64,000 nucleotides of DNA, taken from positions 28,769 to 92,768 of the forward strand of contig SJOL01006484.1 of the NCBI GenBank assembly GCA_004794785.1, read 5' to 3'. Below, piece by piece: positions 51,201-60,779 of the stretch. The DNA is from Opisthorchis felineus. Its lineage: Eukaryota; Platyhelminthes; Trematoda; Opisthorchiida; Opisthorchiidae. Positions within the stretch are counted from its first letter, which is position 1; each line of letters begins with the position of its first letter. Under the pieces are notes generated by a model that saw only the letters and a program-made list of their open reading frames with translations, did not search any database and was not told the DNA's origin. A program made the translations under genes and the position numbers.

Positions 51201-52602
51201 AATATACATGGGTAGGGAATGGATGTGAAACATACTATTGTGTCCTTCAAACCTGCCGTAAAAGTAAGTTAGGCACCACCTAGCTTTAGAGTTAACAGGC
51301 GTCCAGTGGAAAGCCAGTAAAGTAATATGATGATGAACTTTTGAATCGATTAATGACAGACGAACTACCTAGTGTTGGTTAGCATCTGACTTGCTAACAG
51401 TTTCAATAAACTCACCCAACTATCTTACGCTTCGAGTCAGGATTTCTTTAGGTATCACCTTTTTCAGTTCAGTTAGATCAAGTCGACCCAATATGAACCT
51501 TACACTTCCCGAGGAGTAGATCGGACAATCAGGCTCAAATCTGGTAGAGAATCATTCCGATTCAAAGGCCGTTCGAAAGTAAGTAGACCGATGAAAATCT
51601 ATTAATGAAGAACACACGTGACATGTCAGCAGGTGCCGTACGCAACGTTCGCTGATCGCGGGGCGCGAGGATATATGTGAATCAAACTGGGCTTAACAAC
51701 ATCATGGGGCGACGTGGATATGATTAACTTTCAGACGACCCCGGTCCTGTCCCTCACCGATGTTTAAGACTCGTCTTCCGGTCCCCTGCCCATTCGGATA
51801 GTCTATACTCCCGTAGTTTCTGAGATAAAAATGTGGAAAGTTACTTTTTGTTTCGTAGCACTAAAACTTTGACAGAATTCTTGCACACATCCGGTTATTG
51901 GGGGTACTCAGATGGTAGCTAATATTCATTACTCTGTTATTTCTACTAAAACTCGCGGTGAATTTCAACTGCGATCCCTAACATTTAGGCTTTATTGCCT
52001 GCAAGATTTGAGGATTCTTCGGTTTATTAGACCGACTGCACTAGGCAATTAAAAAACTTATCTATGTGAGCTACGGCTGCTTTAACTATCGTGTCGCAAA
52101 ACGACAAACAATAAAACAGTAACGATCGATGGACAAGCTTTATTTATACCCTTGTTTGATGAGAAAAAGTGGCTATCCAGCCTCATGTTTAGCTGCACAT
52201 AAACGTTTCGTCAGCTGGTACTCAAAGTTATCTGGTAAACAAGTACACTTTAAAGATGCAACTCGAAATGTGGCGCGAATAGTGATGTTCAAATTGACTC
52301 GACGTATCAATAAAGAGACTACGAGTAAAAATTACTGAAGGATTATTGATATACAAGAATAAGAACACATGAGTTCTATATTGCCTTCAGTACAGCGCCA
52401 TCAGGCAAACGCAGGTAACGACAAAACTGTAATGATCCCTCCTACTTTCGAGAACCAAAGTTATTCCCTTGCACAGTTGTCGATAATCCTCAGTAAGATC
52501 TTTGCTCTTCTACAGTGGCTGTCGATTCCCATGCCTGCTGAACGTTCCTAAAAATAATGTTTTGCGGGAAGGTCCAGGTTTCATCAGCTCTGACTACTGA
52601 TT

Positions 52603-52604
<2 letters not shown>
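48263..52604. other. non-coding stretch, nothing recognised
   Basis: Only short frames (102 codons at most, 49222-49530 minus) without recognisable motifs or splice-signal support. No family repeats were found. Confidence 0.45.

Positions 52605-52638
<34 letters not shown>
52605..52638. repeat. (AT)n microsatellite
   Basis: About 17 uninterrupted AT dinucleotides, flanked by TTGG and CGATACC. The runs of isoleucine-tyrosine in frames crossing it on both strands are translations of this tract. Confidence 0.97.
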
Positions 52639-52642
<4 letters not shown>

Positions 52643-53639
52643 ACCTAGGCCCATACTGTTACACTCGGAGGAGAGGAAGAACAAATTCTACATTTACTTA
52701 TCAAAAATTCTCAATTATAGACGTTCAGACAACTACTATTTCGTCTGCGACAAGTCCAACGATCGAATGGACAATCGAACAAACCTGAGTGTTCGGACCA
52801 GCGAATGACAGCGACGGATGGTTACTGATAGTGTGCGGAAAATTGAAACTTTGATGTGCTTTCTAACCGGTTAGTTGATTTATCGTTGCACATTGCGAAT
52901 GCTTGCACGATTTTGTTAGATTAGTATTTAGTCAGGTCTCAAACTGTCGTTGTCCCTCTGCCTTACATAATCCGTATTATACCAAATACTGCGTAGCACA
53001 GAGGTCCTCAGGATTTGCTGGCCTCCAAAGTGTTTTGGGGGACTGACTGAAATACAAACCAAGCCTTAGAACATGGCAAACTACGTGCTTTCTAGAAAAA
53101 ATGCCAAGCGGCAGATCAGGAGGAAAATCACTCGAGCTCGATGGAACAGAACCGAGCACGAGCACGCTTGGAAGACAGTAAATCCGAAAAGGAACACATA
53201 CACGAAGCTGCTGATGCGCAGACAACTTATTGAAGACCAGACTGATTTGATGGGAACCACCAAGATTTACCGCGATTCAAGGACAGAATTTGGTGAGTAC
53301 CAATACGATTCAGGAACTGACATATGTAGCATGAAAGCAACCCAAAACTACCCGGACCGGGCATATGAAACAATCTCAAACAGCTAAGAGTGAATGGTAG
53401 ATTTTGTTCCCAAAGAAAAGGGCCAGAATCGCGCTCGGGTCCCTCTGTGAAAAAGAATTTTGACCCTAACCCTGTTTGCAGAAAATTCAGCACGTCTGCC
53501 CGACATCAGGTAAGAGAACTGGTAAAAAACGTAACAAGTCTGAGAGGTTGCTAACAGTTTCGAACTATCATCCAGACAGTTACACACCAGCTGCAAAATC
53601 TGAGAGCACCGGGGCAGAACTGCGATAGCTACATAGTAA
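52639..53639. other. non-coding stretch, possible 5' debris of the LINE relic
   Basis: A 104-codon plus-strand frame at 53073-53387 is rich in Arg and Lys and lies upstream of the reverse-transcriptase relic in the same orientation. I cannot align it to any LINE domain, so a connection is only a possibility. Confidence 0.25.
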
Positions 53640-53827
53640 ACATCGTTCATCTGGAACACCCTTCCGGTGCCTAGCTGCGATGCCGCACGAAGGAAGCACA
53701 AAGGCCGAGATACTGCCAGGTTGCCCAAGCTTAGACAGGAGCAGTCAAGATACCAAAATTGGGTTCAAACCACGGACATCCTAGTAAGTAAATTCGTGCC
53801 TTAACCACTGAGCATTCTCGAGTTCGG
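53640..53827 (-). repeat. SINE-B copy 3, tRNA-derived SINE
   Basis: Minus-strand copy with an A-box-like CAGTGGTTAAGGCACG (about 53796-53811), a B-box-like GTTTGAACCC (53761-53770) and the body motifs AAGCTTGGGCAACCTGGCAG, CTTCGTGCGGCATCGC and GGCACCGGAAGGGTGTT. It matches the 8628 copy over its whole length with small indels. It lies about 300 bp upstream of the LINE reverse-transcriptase motif, so it may have inserted into LINE sequence. Confidence 0.85.
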
Positions 53828-54131
53828 GCGGACGTCCACAAGCTATGAAATCCAACACTACAAAACAGGCTTCCCTACCTGTTGTACGCAGTCAGGAAGA
53901 TGTCGCTCAAGGCTTCAGTGATGCAGCAGTAGTCCCTTGTATGGGTGGAATTTTATCGGCAGAAGAGAGGCAGCTACCGTGACATCAGCGTTTTGTGAAC
54001 AGCAGATAAAATTTTTGATTCTAACCTGCTTAGTCGTCAGTCCACCGGTAGCTTGCATTGTGGGCGAGACCGTCCCCGAATAGCAGTGCGGACTATGGAG
54101 CCGCAGAGAGCACACATGACTTAACCCTTGA

Positions 54132-54310
54132 TGCAAGACACAGGAGAATGATCTAGAATGTAACCAACCACCCCATAGACTGTTCGTGGACTTCATCAAA
54201 GTCCTAGATTCCGTCAACCGAAAAGCACTGTGGATCGACCCAAGCAACATTGACGGACCAGCATATCGACCAAACATGTCGATTATGTAAGTTACCAACG
54301 TCTCTTTCAA
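54132..54310 (+). pseudogene. LINE-type reverse transcriptase fragment (relic)
   Basis: The plus-strand frame at 54180-54233 reads LFVDFIKVLDSVNRKALW. This is the motif-A region of non-LTR retrotransposon reverse transcriptases, where families read roughly F-x-D-F/L-x-K-A-F/Y-D-S-V-x-R-x-x-L-W; the first Asp is the expected metal-binding residue. The frame is open from 54132 to a stop at about 54288. The residues after the motif (NIDGPAYRPNMSIM) occupy the place of the usual G-x-P helix. I did not find the YADD/FADD box, an endonuclease or zinc-knuckle sequence. It is a decayed fragment of a CR1-, RTE- or jockey-like element; the clade cannot be set by eye. Confidence 0.7.
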
Positions 54311-54993
54311 AGAATTTGTTCACGTAGCCACATAACCCCTCAAGCCCAAAATGACTGTCACCTCGGGGTACTTGGCAAGCCACTGGACTAATATCTTCGA
54401 ATGCTGGAAGCTGTTTGTAAAACCACCAGAAGAAGCGACTGCCGTCCTGAAAATTACTTTAAGAAAACCTACTGTAATCGTTTTGATCCACAAGATTAGT
54501 GAATACTCTCTTAAGAAATGATCAGAAACAACTAGTCATTAGCGACTGAAACTATGCGTATGCTAACTTCGTCCTGTGGAATTGGCTACAATGAAGAGAA
54601 ACCGCGTGACGCCTGAACCGGTACCAGCTGGCGGTCTTTTGTAACTACAACCTAGCACAATTTTGTCTCGTGCCCGCATCTTTGTTGTGCACTTGCAGAA
54701 TTCACTCTCAATTGCACTTGAAATTGAGAATGTGTGAACCTATCTTTAGATTGCATCTGTAATGGCCAAATAAGCAATGTATTCTCCACTTGTAATATTT
54801 TAATTTTTAGATAGCTATTTAGATGAAGTTATTAGGTAGACGTTCGACCGCGTGTTAGCACATCACATGCTTCCAGTCTCCATGTTTGTCACTTTTCGAA
54901 TGAAGCTGCATATCTGTCTAAAAAATTTTGAATGTTTAGAATGTGTGTGCTTCGGGAAATCATGGCAGAGTAGAACGTTGTGTAAAGTGTACC

Positions 54994-55145
54994 CAGGTGG
55001 GTTTTGATCCGTTCGCCGAGGTTGGTAGTTAGCTTGCCAACGTTTCGTCAACATCAGCTCGGTGCGGTGATGATGTTCGCTCGAGTGATGGCAAGAATTT
55101 TGCAAGAAAATTATCAAGCTTGGCGAACAGATCAACAACCACCTG
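54994..55145. repeat. imperfect foldback (palindromic) element
   Basis: The left arm, starting CAGGTGGGTTTTGATCCGTT at 54994, is the near-complement of the right arm ending CAACAACCACCTG at 55145. Over the first 30 positions about 25 match, and over 45 about 35. The centre is near 55069. On the minus strand the left part contains CTGATG close to GACGAAACGTTGGC (55036-55057), reminiscent of a hammerhead core but without a stem II. It directly precedes the HR1 copy at 55160 and may be part of the same insertion. Confidence 0.7.
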
Positions 55146-55159
55146 ATCTACGATTAACA

Positions 55160-55325
55160 AAACGACATGCAAATGAGTGTATTTGTCGAAATCTGTCTAA
55201 GTTGGGTTCAAGTAGAACATAAGGTTGACGGAAACTCGGGGACTGCCCCTACCTCATGAGCCCCAAGAGGGGCGAAACCGGTCGTGGGCTGTCGAAGAGT
55301 TTTCGGCAACCTTGTGAGTAGTTTC
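55160..55325 (+). repeat. HR1 ribozyme module with a core point mutation
   Basis: Plus-strand module with the end of the left module (GCAAATGAGTGTATTTGTCG), TTGGGTTCAAGTAGAACATA, AGGTTGACGGAAACTCGGGG and the full ribozyme region. The core reads CTCATGA, so the conserved G5 is a C. Stem II is even longer than usual (GCCCC against GGGGC), and GAAA, CCGG and GTC are intact. A single core substitution in an otherwise good hammerhead predicts loss of cleavage. Confidence 0.85.
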
Positions 55326-56204
55326 CTTTAACAAAATGACTTGTTTCGGTTCGGACAATTCAAGCCGAGGGAATCGTCTGTTCTTGTTTATTAATGAGTG
55401 GGCTGCCAAGCCGAACGGCTCTTCCGCCTCGGCTTTGTTGTTGTTACCCAGTCACTGGCATACCTATTGATCTACTGTGCATGTTGATTCAGCCTTGGCT
55501 GGTGAGACTGACTTGCCTGGATTCTTATCTTCGCCCCATTCAATGGGACATCGTGATTCACACGACTCGCTCATCCGCCCTGTTTGAACTAGTGACTTGA
55601 TCGCATCCCAATAGCAGTGGGAAACAGGTCTTGTTTCAGCACCATTGACAGGCCCACATACCAACAGACTACGAGTTGACCACTGGATTATTTCATGCAC
55701 TTAGGTGTAAATGAATGGTGTGTGGGTGTGTATTTCTCTGCGGCCGGTCTATTAGGCGACTTGATGACTGGCCCAACAGCTCGGACTCCAAGAAAGGGAT
55801 TGCCGGTTGTTGTGCTTACACCAGAAATTTCCACCTCCTGAGGACACCTAAGTCTAATCTTGAGAGGTGATGACACTGCCGCCGTAAGAACTTGGAACTT
55901 AGTACAGTCTGAAATTAATCCCGGAACGAATAATTGCAATTTCTAGTGACGCTACTTGTAAACCTGTTTAGTATCGGAGGCGAAGTCGAGCCCAAACCCC
56001 TTTTAAGAAAGGAAGATCGGCCCAAAAATAGATCAGCCTTGATTTACACTCCGATAGTTTGGAAAATTGCGGTTACGTCGAATTCATGGATGACCGAACG
56101 ATGCTTGCGCCAGCTAAGCTCGCACCAGTAGGTGGCTGAATGTCCATTGTCAGACGGTCGATACCCAAAAACACATGTCCGTCGCCTACATAGCTATGCT
56201 CGCA
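55326..56204. other. non-coding stretch, nothing recognised
   Basis: Short overlapping frames only. A small hairpin-forming GCCGAAC/GCCTCGGC region near 55406-55436 was noticed. No family repeats. Confidence 0.4.
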
Positions 56205-56770
56205 AACTTAGTCACTCTATTCTTGTGTTTTACCGACCTGTCACCTGTCATCTGGATGTGGTCGGGTCACTGGTTGGAATAGCCTAGACAATCATGAAAA
56301 GATGTGCACATAAAATTGAATGCAGGTGCGAAATACTGACCTGTGTGGAGGAGTCTTACAGTTAAAATTTCTCGAAGCCGCGATAAGAAACTTGTAAGCT
56401 CGCACAGCATATGCTGATATCAGCTGATGAATAAAGCCACCAAGTTGTCCATGGCCAGCTCTCAGCTGCGTACGGCTAAACGACTCTCAAAGAAATTGTC
56501 AGTCATATTCGGCTGTTTTACACAGAGCTAATGGGTGTGCGCTTGTGCGACGACACGAATCCTCGACCAGACAATGCCCTCGGTGAGTCTACAGCACGAC
56601 AACATTCCAGTTGGAGCCATTGTGATGGGTTCACAGGACTTAGTTCACGTGTCCACATGGAAAATCTCTTCTTGGAGTAGCCATCAGCTTGGTGCTGATT
56701 TGTAAGGAATGCCAAAGAGTCATTGACGTCTGCTTACCTCCTTCAATCTCAGGATTCTCATGAGTATAGA
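56205..56770 (-). repeat. dispersed repeat D, copy 2 (inverted)
   Basis: Minus-strand copy of the repeat at 40655-41230. Shared blocks occur in reverse order: CACAAGAATAGAGTGAC, AGTATTTCGCACCTG, GCATATGCTGTGCGAGCTTA, ACGACTCTCAAAGAAATTGT and AAGAGATTTTCC. A 66-codon frame (56518-56715, minus) corresponds to the frame in copy 1 with mostly conserved residues. It carries insertions relative to copy 1 near 56565-56620. Function unknown. Confidence 0.7.
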
Positions 56771-57580
56771 GGTAGAGACGGTTGCTTATATATAAGTGAC
56801 AGGCTGCTCAGCTCGGCATTATTATTCTTCTCTTTATGGGTTCTGTTTGTTCGTCACCAATGGTCAAGTTAGATGGACGTGGTGCAGCAGACAGCTGTCG
56901 TGCAAATTGAGGAAAAACAAAATGGTGTGGCGTCAGTCGTCTTACACTAGTGTAACAGATTTTCCGACTGCTTTAAACGAGTGGGAAGTCATCTGACACA
57001 TGGTTTCTGTACTACGTGGAAGATTGATGAAATTCGGTCCGATTTCCTGACCTCTTGAGCAGAGGTGCTCTTTGATAACCGAATTATTGAAACCAGCCCT
57101 CAATGGAACAGTTACGCACCGAATAAATCTGTTCGAATGGCGACGAATTGATTGCAATCCAGTTGCCAAACTTGAGAAGTAGACTAAGAGACACCTGATT
57201 TTCATTCACTAGGTATACTTGTTTAACTTATCTTTCGGACAAAATACCAATGATGGACAAAGCCGAATTGTGCCCAGAATTATCGCTTCCATCTTCACGA
57301 GTACTAATACCCTCAGAGGATTTGGGTCCAGCTCCATACACGCAGACTCTTGAGCAACCGTGACGAATGTCAATGTCAGTCTGTGTGCCAAAAGCGCAAC
57401 GCAATACTGAGAAAATTGTTTCAGTTTTTCAATCTGTTTTGACATTCGCACACAGTTTCAAATATATTCTTAGTGGGTTGCTTACAAAAGTGAACCACTA
57501 AATGTTTTAACCTCCAGTCTTCTTCATTTCGCGTGATTAATGTCTACTTTTCTCTATCAACCAATTATTGTTTCAATCAG
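56771..57580. other. non-coding stretch, nothing recognised
   Basis: Short frames on both strands (up to 87 codons, 56942-57205 minus) with no recognisable motifs. No family repeats. Confidence 0.4.
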
Positions 57581-57769
57581 TCATATGGATTTGCTCCGCG
57601 CTATCGGTTGTTCTAGAAGACTTTTAAATGAACTGAAAACCATGGCGTGTATCCACGTTCCATTCCGATCTAAAGGTGTAGGTTACCGGTTAGGGACAGA
57701 GGGCATTCGCTTTCTGCCTCTTCGGTTCAATCACACGGTTAGCCATTTGCCTCTGGCGCAAGCTATCAG
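57581..57769 (+). CDS. candidate internal exon, unknown product
   Basis: A 189-nt open segment is bounded by a good acceptor (pyrimidine-rich TTATTGTTTCAATCAG ending at 57580) and a perfect consensus donor (CAG then GTAAGT at 57770-57775). Its length is a multiple of three, and one frame is open throughout with matching phases at both ends. The peptide includes HMDLLRAIGCSRRLLNEL and GVGYRLGTEGIRFLP. I do not recognise it. A 63-codon open stretch between two splice-like signals can occur by chance, and no neighbouring exon in compatible phase was identified. It is the best coding candidate in the window but weak. Confidence 0.18.
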
Positions 57770-57799
57770 GTAAGTTTGGCTATTAGGGAAAAAATGAGT

Positions 57800-60743
57800 G
57801 TCTTCACCCTGGCCGGATGTTCGCGCACATGAAGTTTGATGGTGCTTTAACTCAGGCGTATACGCTACACTCACGTATGTTGCTTTAGCAATGGGAAAAA
57901 TTGGAAATCGACCTTCAAAACAGTTTGTGAGAAGCCTTTGTGCAGAGCAGTATCCCATAATTAAGATACATTAATGAGTGACTTTTTTTTATTAACATCG
58001 CAGAGCAAATCACTGAGTCAGTAAGTGGGCCCGTGTTGAGAGCAACACACTTGGCTTCTAAAACATGATCACACCACTTTCTGCGCTCTGATTACTGCTA
58101 AGATTAAGTGATAAACTTACCGGGCGGGAAGTGTGACAGCAGGTGACTGATGAGAAAAATATCACTGTTGCTTCAATGTCACCGAGTTAAAAAAAATTCT
58201 GCGAATATGGAACTACTTCGAAAATCGTTACTAAATGATAAATTCTGCAACCAGTAACTAGACAAATTATTTCATCGAATAAGAGATTTTCAGGAACAGT
58301 GTTCCAATACCTGGATCTTCGAGCTGTATTTAAGCTCCCCGGAAACACGAGTAGTGATACTGACAGTCTCCCGGAGGGTATTCACAAAATCTTCTAAAAT
58401 TATTCTGCTTCTGGCAGTCCTCCATATATTAAGTTTGACGATCAAAATGTATTTTGCGTCAAGATCACCTTTTCCCTTGTTTCTTGTTCGAATACTTCGT
58501 TGATAAGGCGAACGTTCAATACGAAAATCTTCCAACGCTACTTGCAAATTCGAACGGTGTTCCATCACTAGCCATCTTAATAAAATCGACCTTCGGATGT
58601 CCACGACAAAACGCGTAGTAATGAACGTTCAAATAGGTTTAAGCTTTTGTCTCCTAAACCATACAGTGAAATGTTACTTTCGCTCCCACAGAAGCGCACG
58701 CCGACGCAACTTTCCGAACGTTCAGTTAGTAGAACAACCTTGTTTGGCGCGTGGATACAATCGTGCAAAGCGGAAGAATAGTTCATTGTGACCTGACACA
58801 CAGTAGCAATTCCGAAGGAGGAATTCATGTCTTTTTGTCTTGCTAGTTCGGTTCCCTCAGACAAACAACGATGACTGTCACTGAAATTTGCTGAGGGACA
58901 TGACTGACCCGATTCTCCATCCTGAAAAAACAAGGTCAATCAAAATTTTTATGGTACGCGATAATAAACGTTTCGCCATCTGTACTGCATCTGAAAGTTG
59001 GTTTATCATATTCTGTTTTTACGAATTTCGAAGGTGGCGATTTCGCCGGCAACGTCTTAATCAGCTGGCTCACAGAATCTTTATTTAAAGTATTTTCATG
59101 ATACATCGTTCCACGAGTCAACGTCTGGTCGCTCATCCCTTTTTGGAAATTGGAATCATGTATGAATGCTTAATCCATATGTAAGATTTCAGCAACCAAG
59201 TAACAACATGGAGAATTTAGCAATTTTGTTAGGATCGCATGTTTCTGTGATCGATGCTATTCCAAAATACAGCACGTTCGACAGTTGTGGTGTTCTTGTG
59301 CTTCGAAGAAATAAGGACTTATTTCAAGTCTGTTCAAACCATAGGATCAAGATTTGGATGCAGCCCAGACCCTTTTCGTCTCTAGCTTCAACTACACTCA
59401 AACTAATTATTGCATACATTTTCTCGCCGACTGTATTCTGCACCGTTTTCCTGGCCACTAAACTATCGTGTCGCCGACTTCAGCATCGTTCTCAAATTCT
59501 GAGGGGTATCTCAGTTGCCTGCAAGCGATAGAATTGTACCCAACATCTCCGACCGGGAAAATAGTAAACAAGGCCAGTGGGAATTATTGTAGGCTGAAAC
59601 TAGCTAACACAAAGCTCATCGGTCAATCGACATACTACGGTTCAGTGTTTGAATTTTCAGGCCTGCAAACTAACGGAAAACGATGAACCAGTTTAGACGG
59701 AATGTGGAAAACCGGTTTGGCTAGCGGCGATATCTCATAGTAGGTTTTGTTGCGGATTACTTCGAAATGGCAGCACGAACTCCTGGGTGAGGACATTTTA
59801 GAGAAAACGGCCTTCTGAGTGTCCGACTTCCGGCAGAGTTCTATTTCATGCTGTGCATAAAATGTCACAAACGAGGGACAGGAGTAATATCGAACTGATG
59901 TTGCTCTCAAAAGTGTTTTCATCAGTAGCTACCACTACTAACTAGCTTAAGCTTGGACAGGTAGGCAGACAAATTAGTAAAAGTTAGTTAGGAAATCCAA
60001 AACTTCAGTGGCCATTGACAATTACCCAACCTACTTCCATCAATATATGGTGATGTTTTTCCGTCGTATGATAGGTGAAGAGTCACGTGAGTTCTCACAC
60101 GAAGCACGAATATTCAGATAATGAGGACAAATAGATTATGAAAATCCGGATTTTTTTTTGCATATACTCAACAAATAAATGTGATCACATGATATTCTGA
60201 CTCTCTTGTCCGCTGAAAAAATAACGAGATTTAGCACGATGAAAACCATCGATTTTGCAGTGTCCACGAAACTTATTTTGTGAGAGCAAACATAAGTACC
60301 TGATAAAGCAACAGTTCTCCCGTTTAAACGCATTCGTGTTACGCAACGCACTTTAATCAACAAAGAGTGGAGGTTCAGCTGAAGCACCACTTTTCTGTAG
60401 AGTTGGCAACAGCGTTTACCGTCGGTCACGTGAAAAAGGCTTCAGATACGGGAGCTCCATGAAACACTCTCAGGTTAACTGAAAATATATCACCGAAAGA
60501 GTTGTTTCCCCACGAACGAGGTGATTTTGAAAAACAGATCCCAAAAATTTTGTGCACTGGGAGAAGGTAAATGCAGTTGCAGCTGGGCTTTATGGAGGGA
60601 TGACGATGTAATATGTCGTTTCGCCTGGAATGATCAGTCACCATACATATTGACCACTAAGACGTGCTAATGCAGCCCGATAAACCCGTATGATGTTCAA
60701 CTACGCCTGCATCTGTGTCCGTTGGTTCATTGTGGTTATCTAT
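57800..60743. other. non-coding stretch, nothing recognised
   Basis: Two minus-strand frames of 104 and 120 codons (58290-58604 and 58577-58939) overlap in different registers, and a 121-codon plus-strand frame lies at 59166-59531. None has recognisable motifs. No family repeats. Confidence 0.4.
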
Positions 60744-60778
60744 GTAAACTTCAAGTAAACTCCAAGTAAACTTCATCC
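60744..60778. repeat. short tandem repeat, 11-bp unit
   Basis: About three units of AAGTAAACTYC occur in a row (GTAAACTTC, AAGTAAACTCC, AAGTAAACTTC). A minor minisatellite. Confidence 0.8.
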
Positions 60779-60779
60779 A

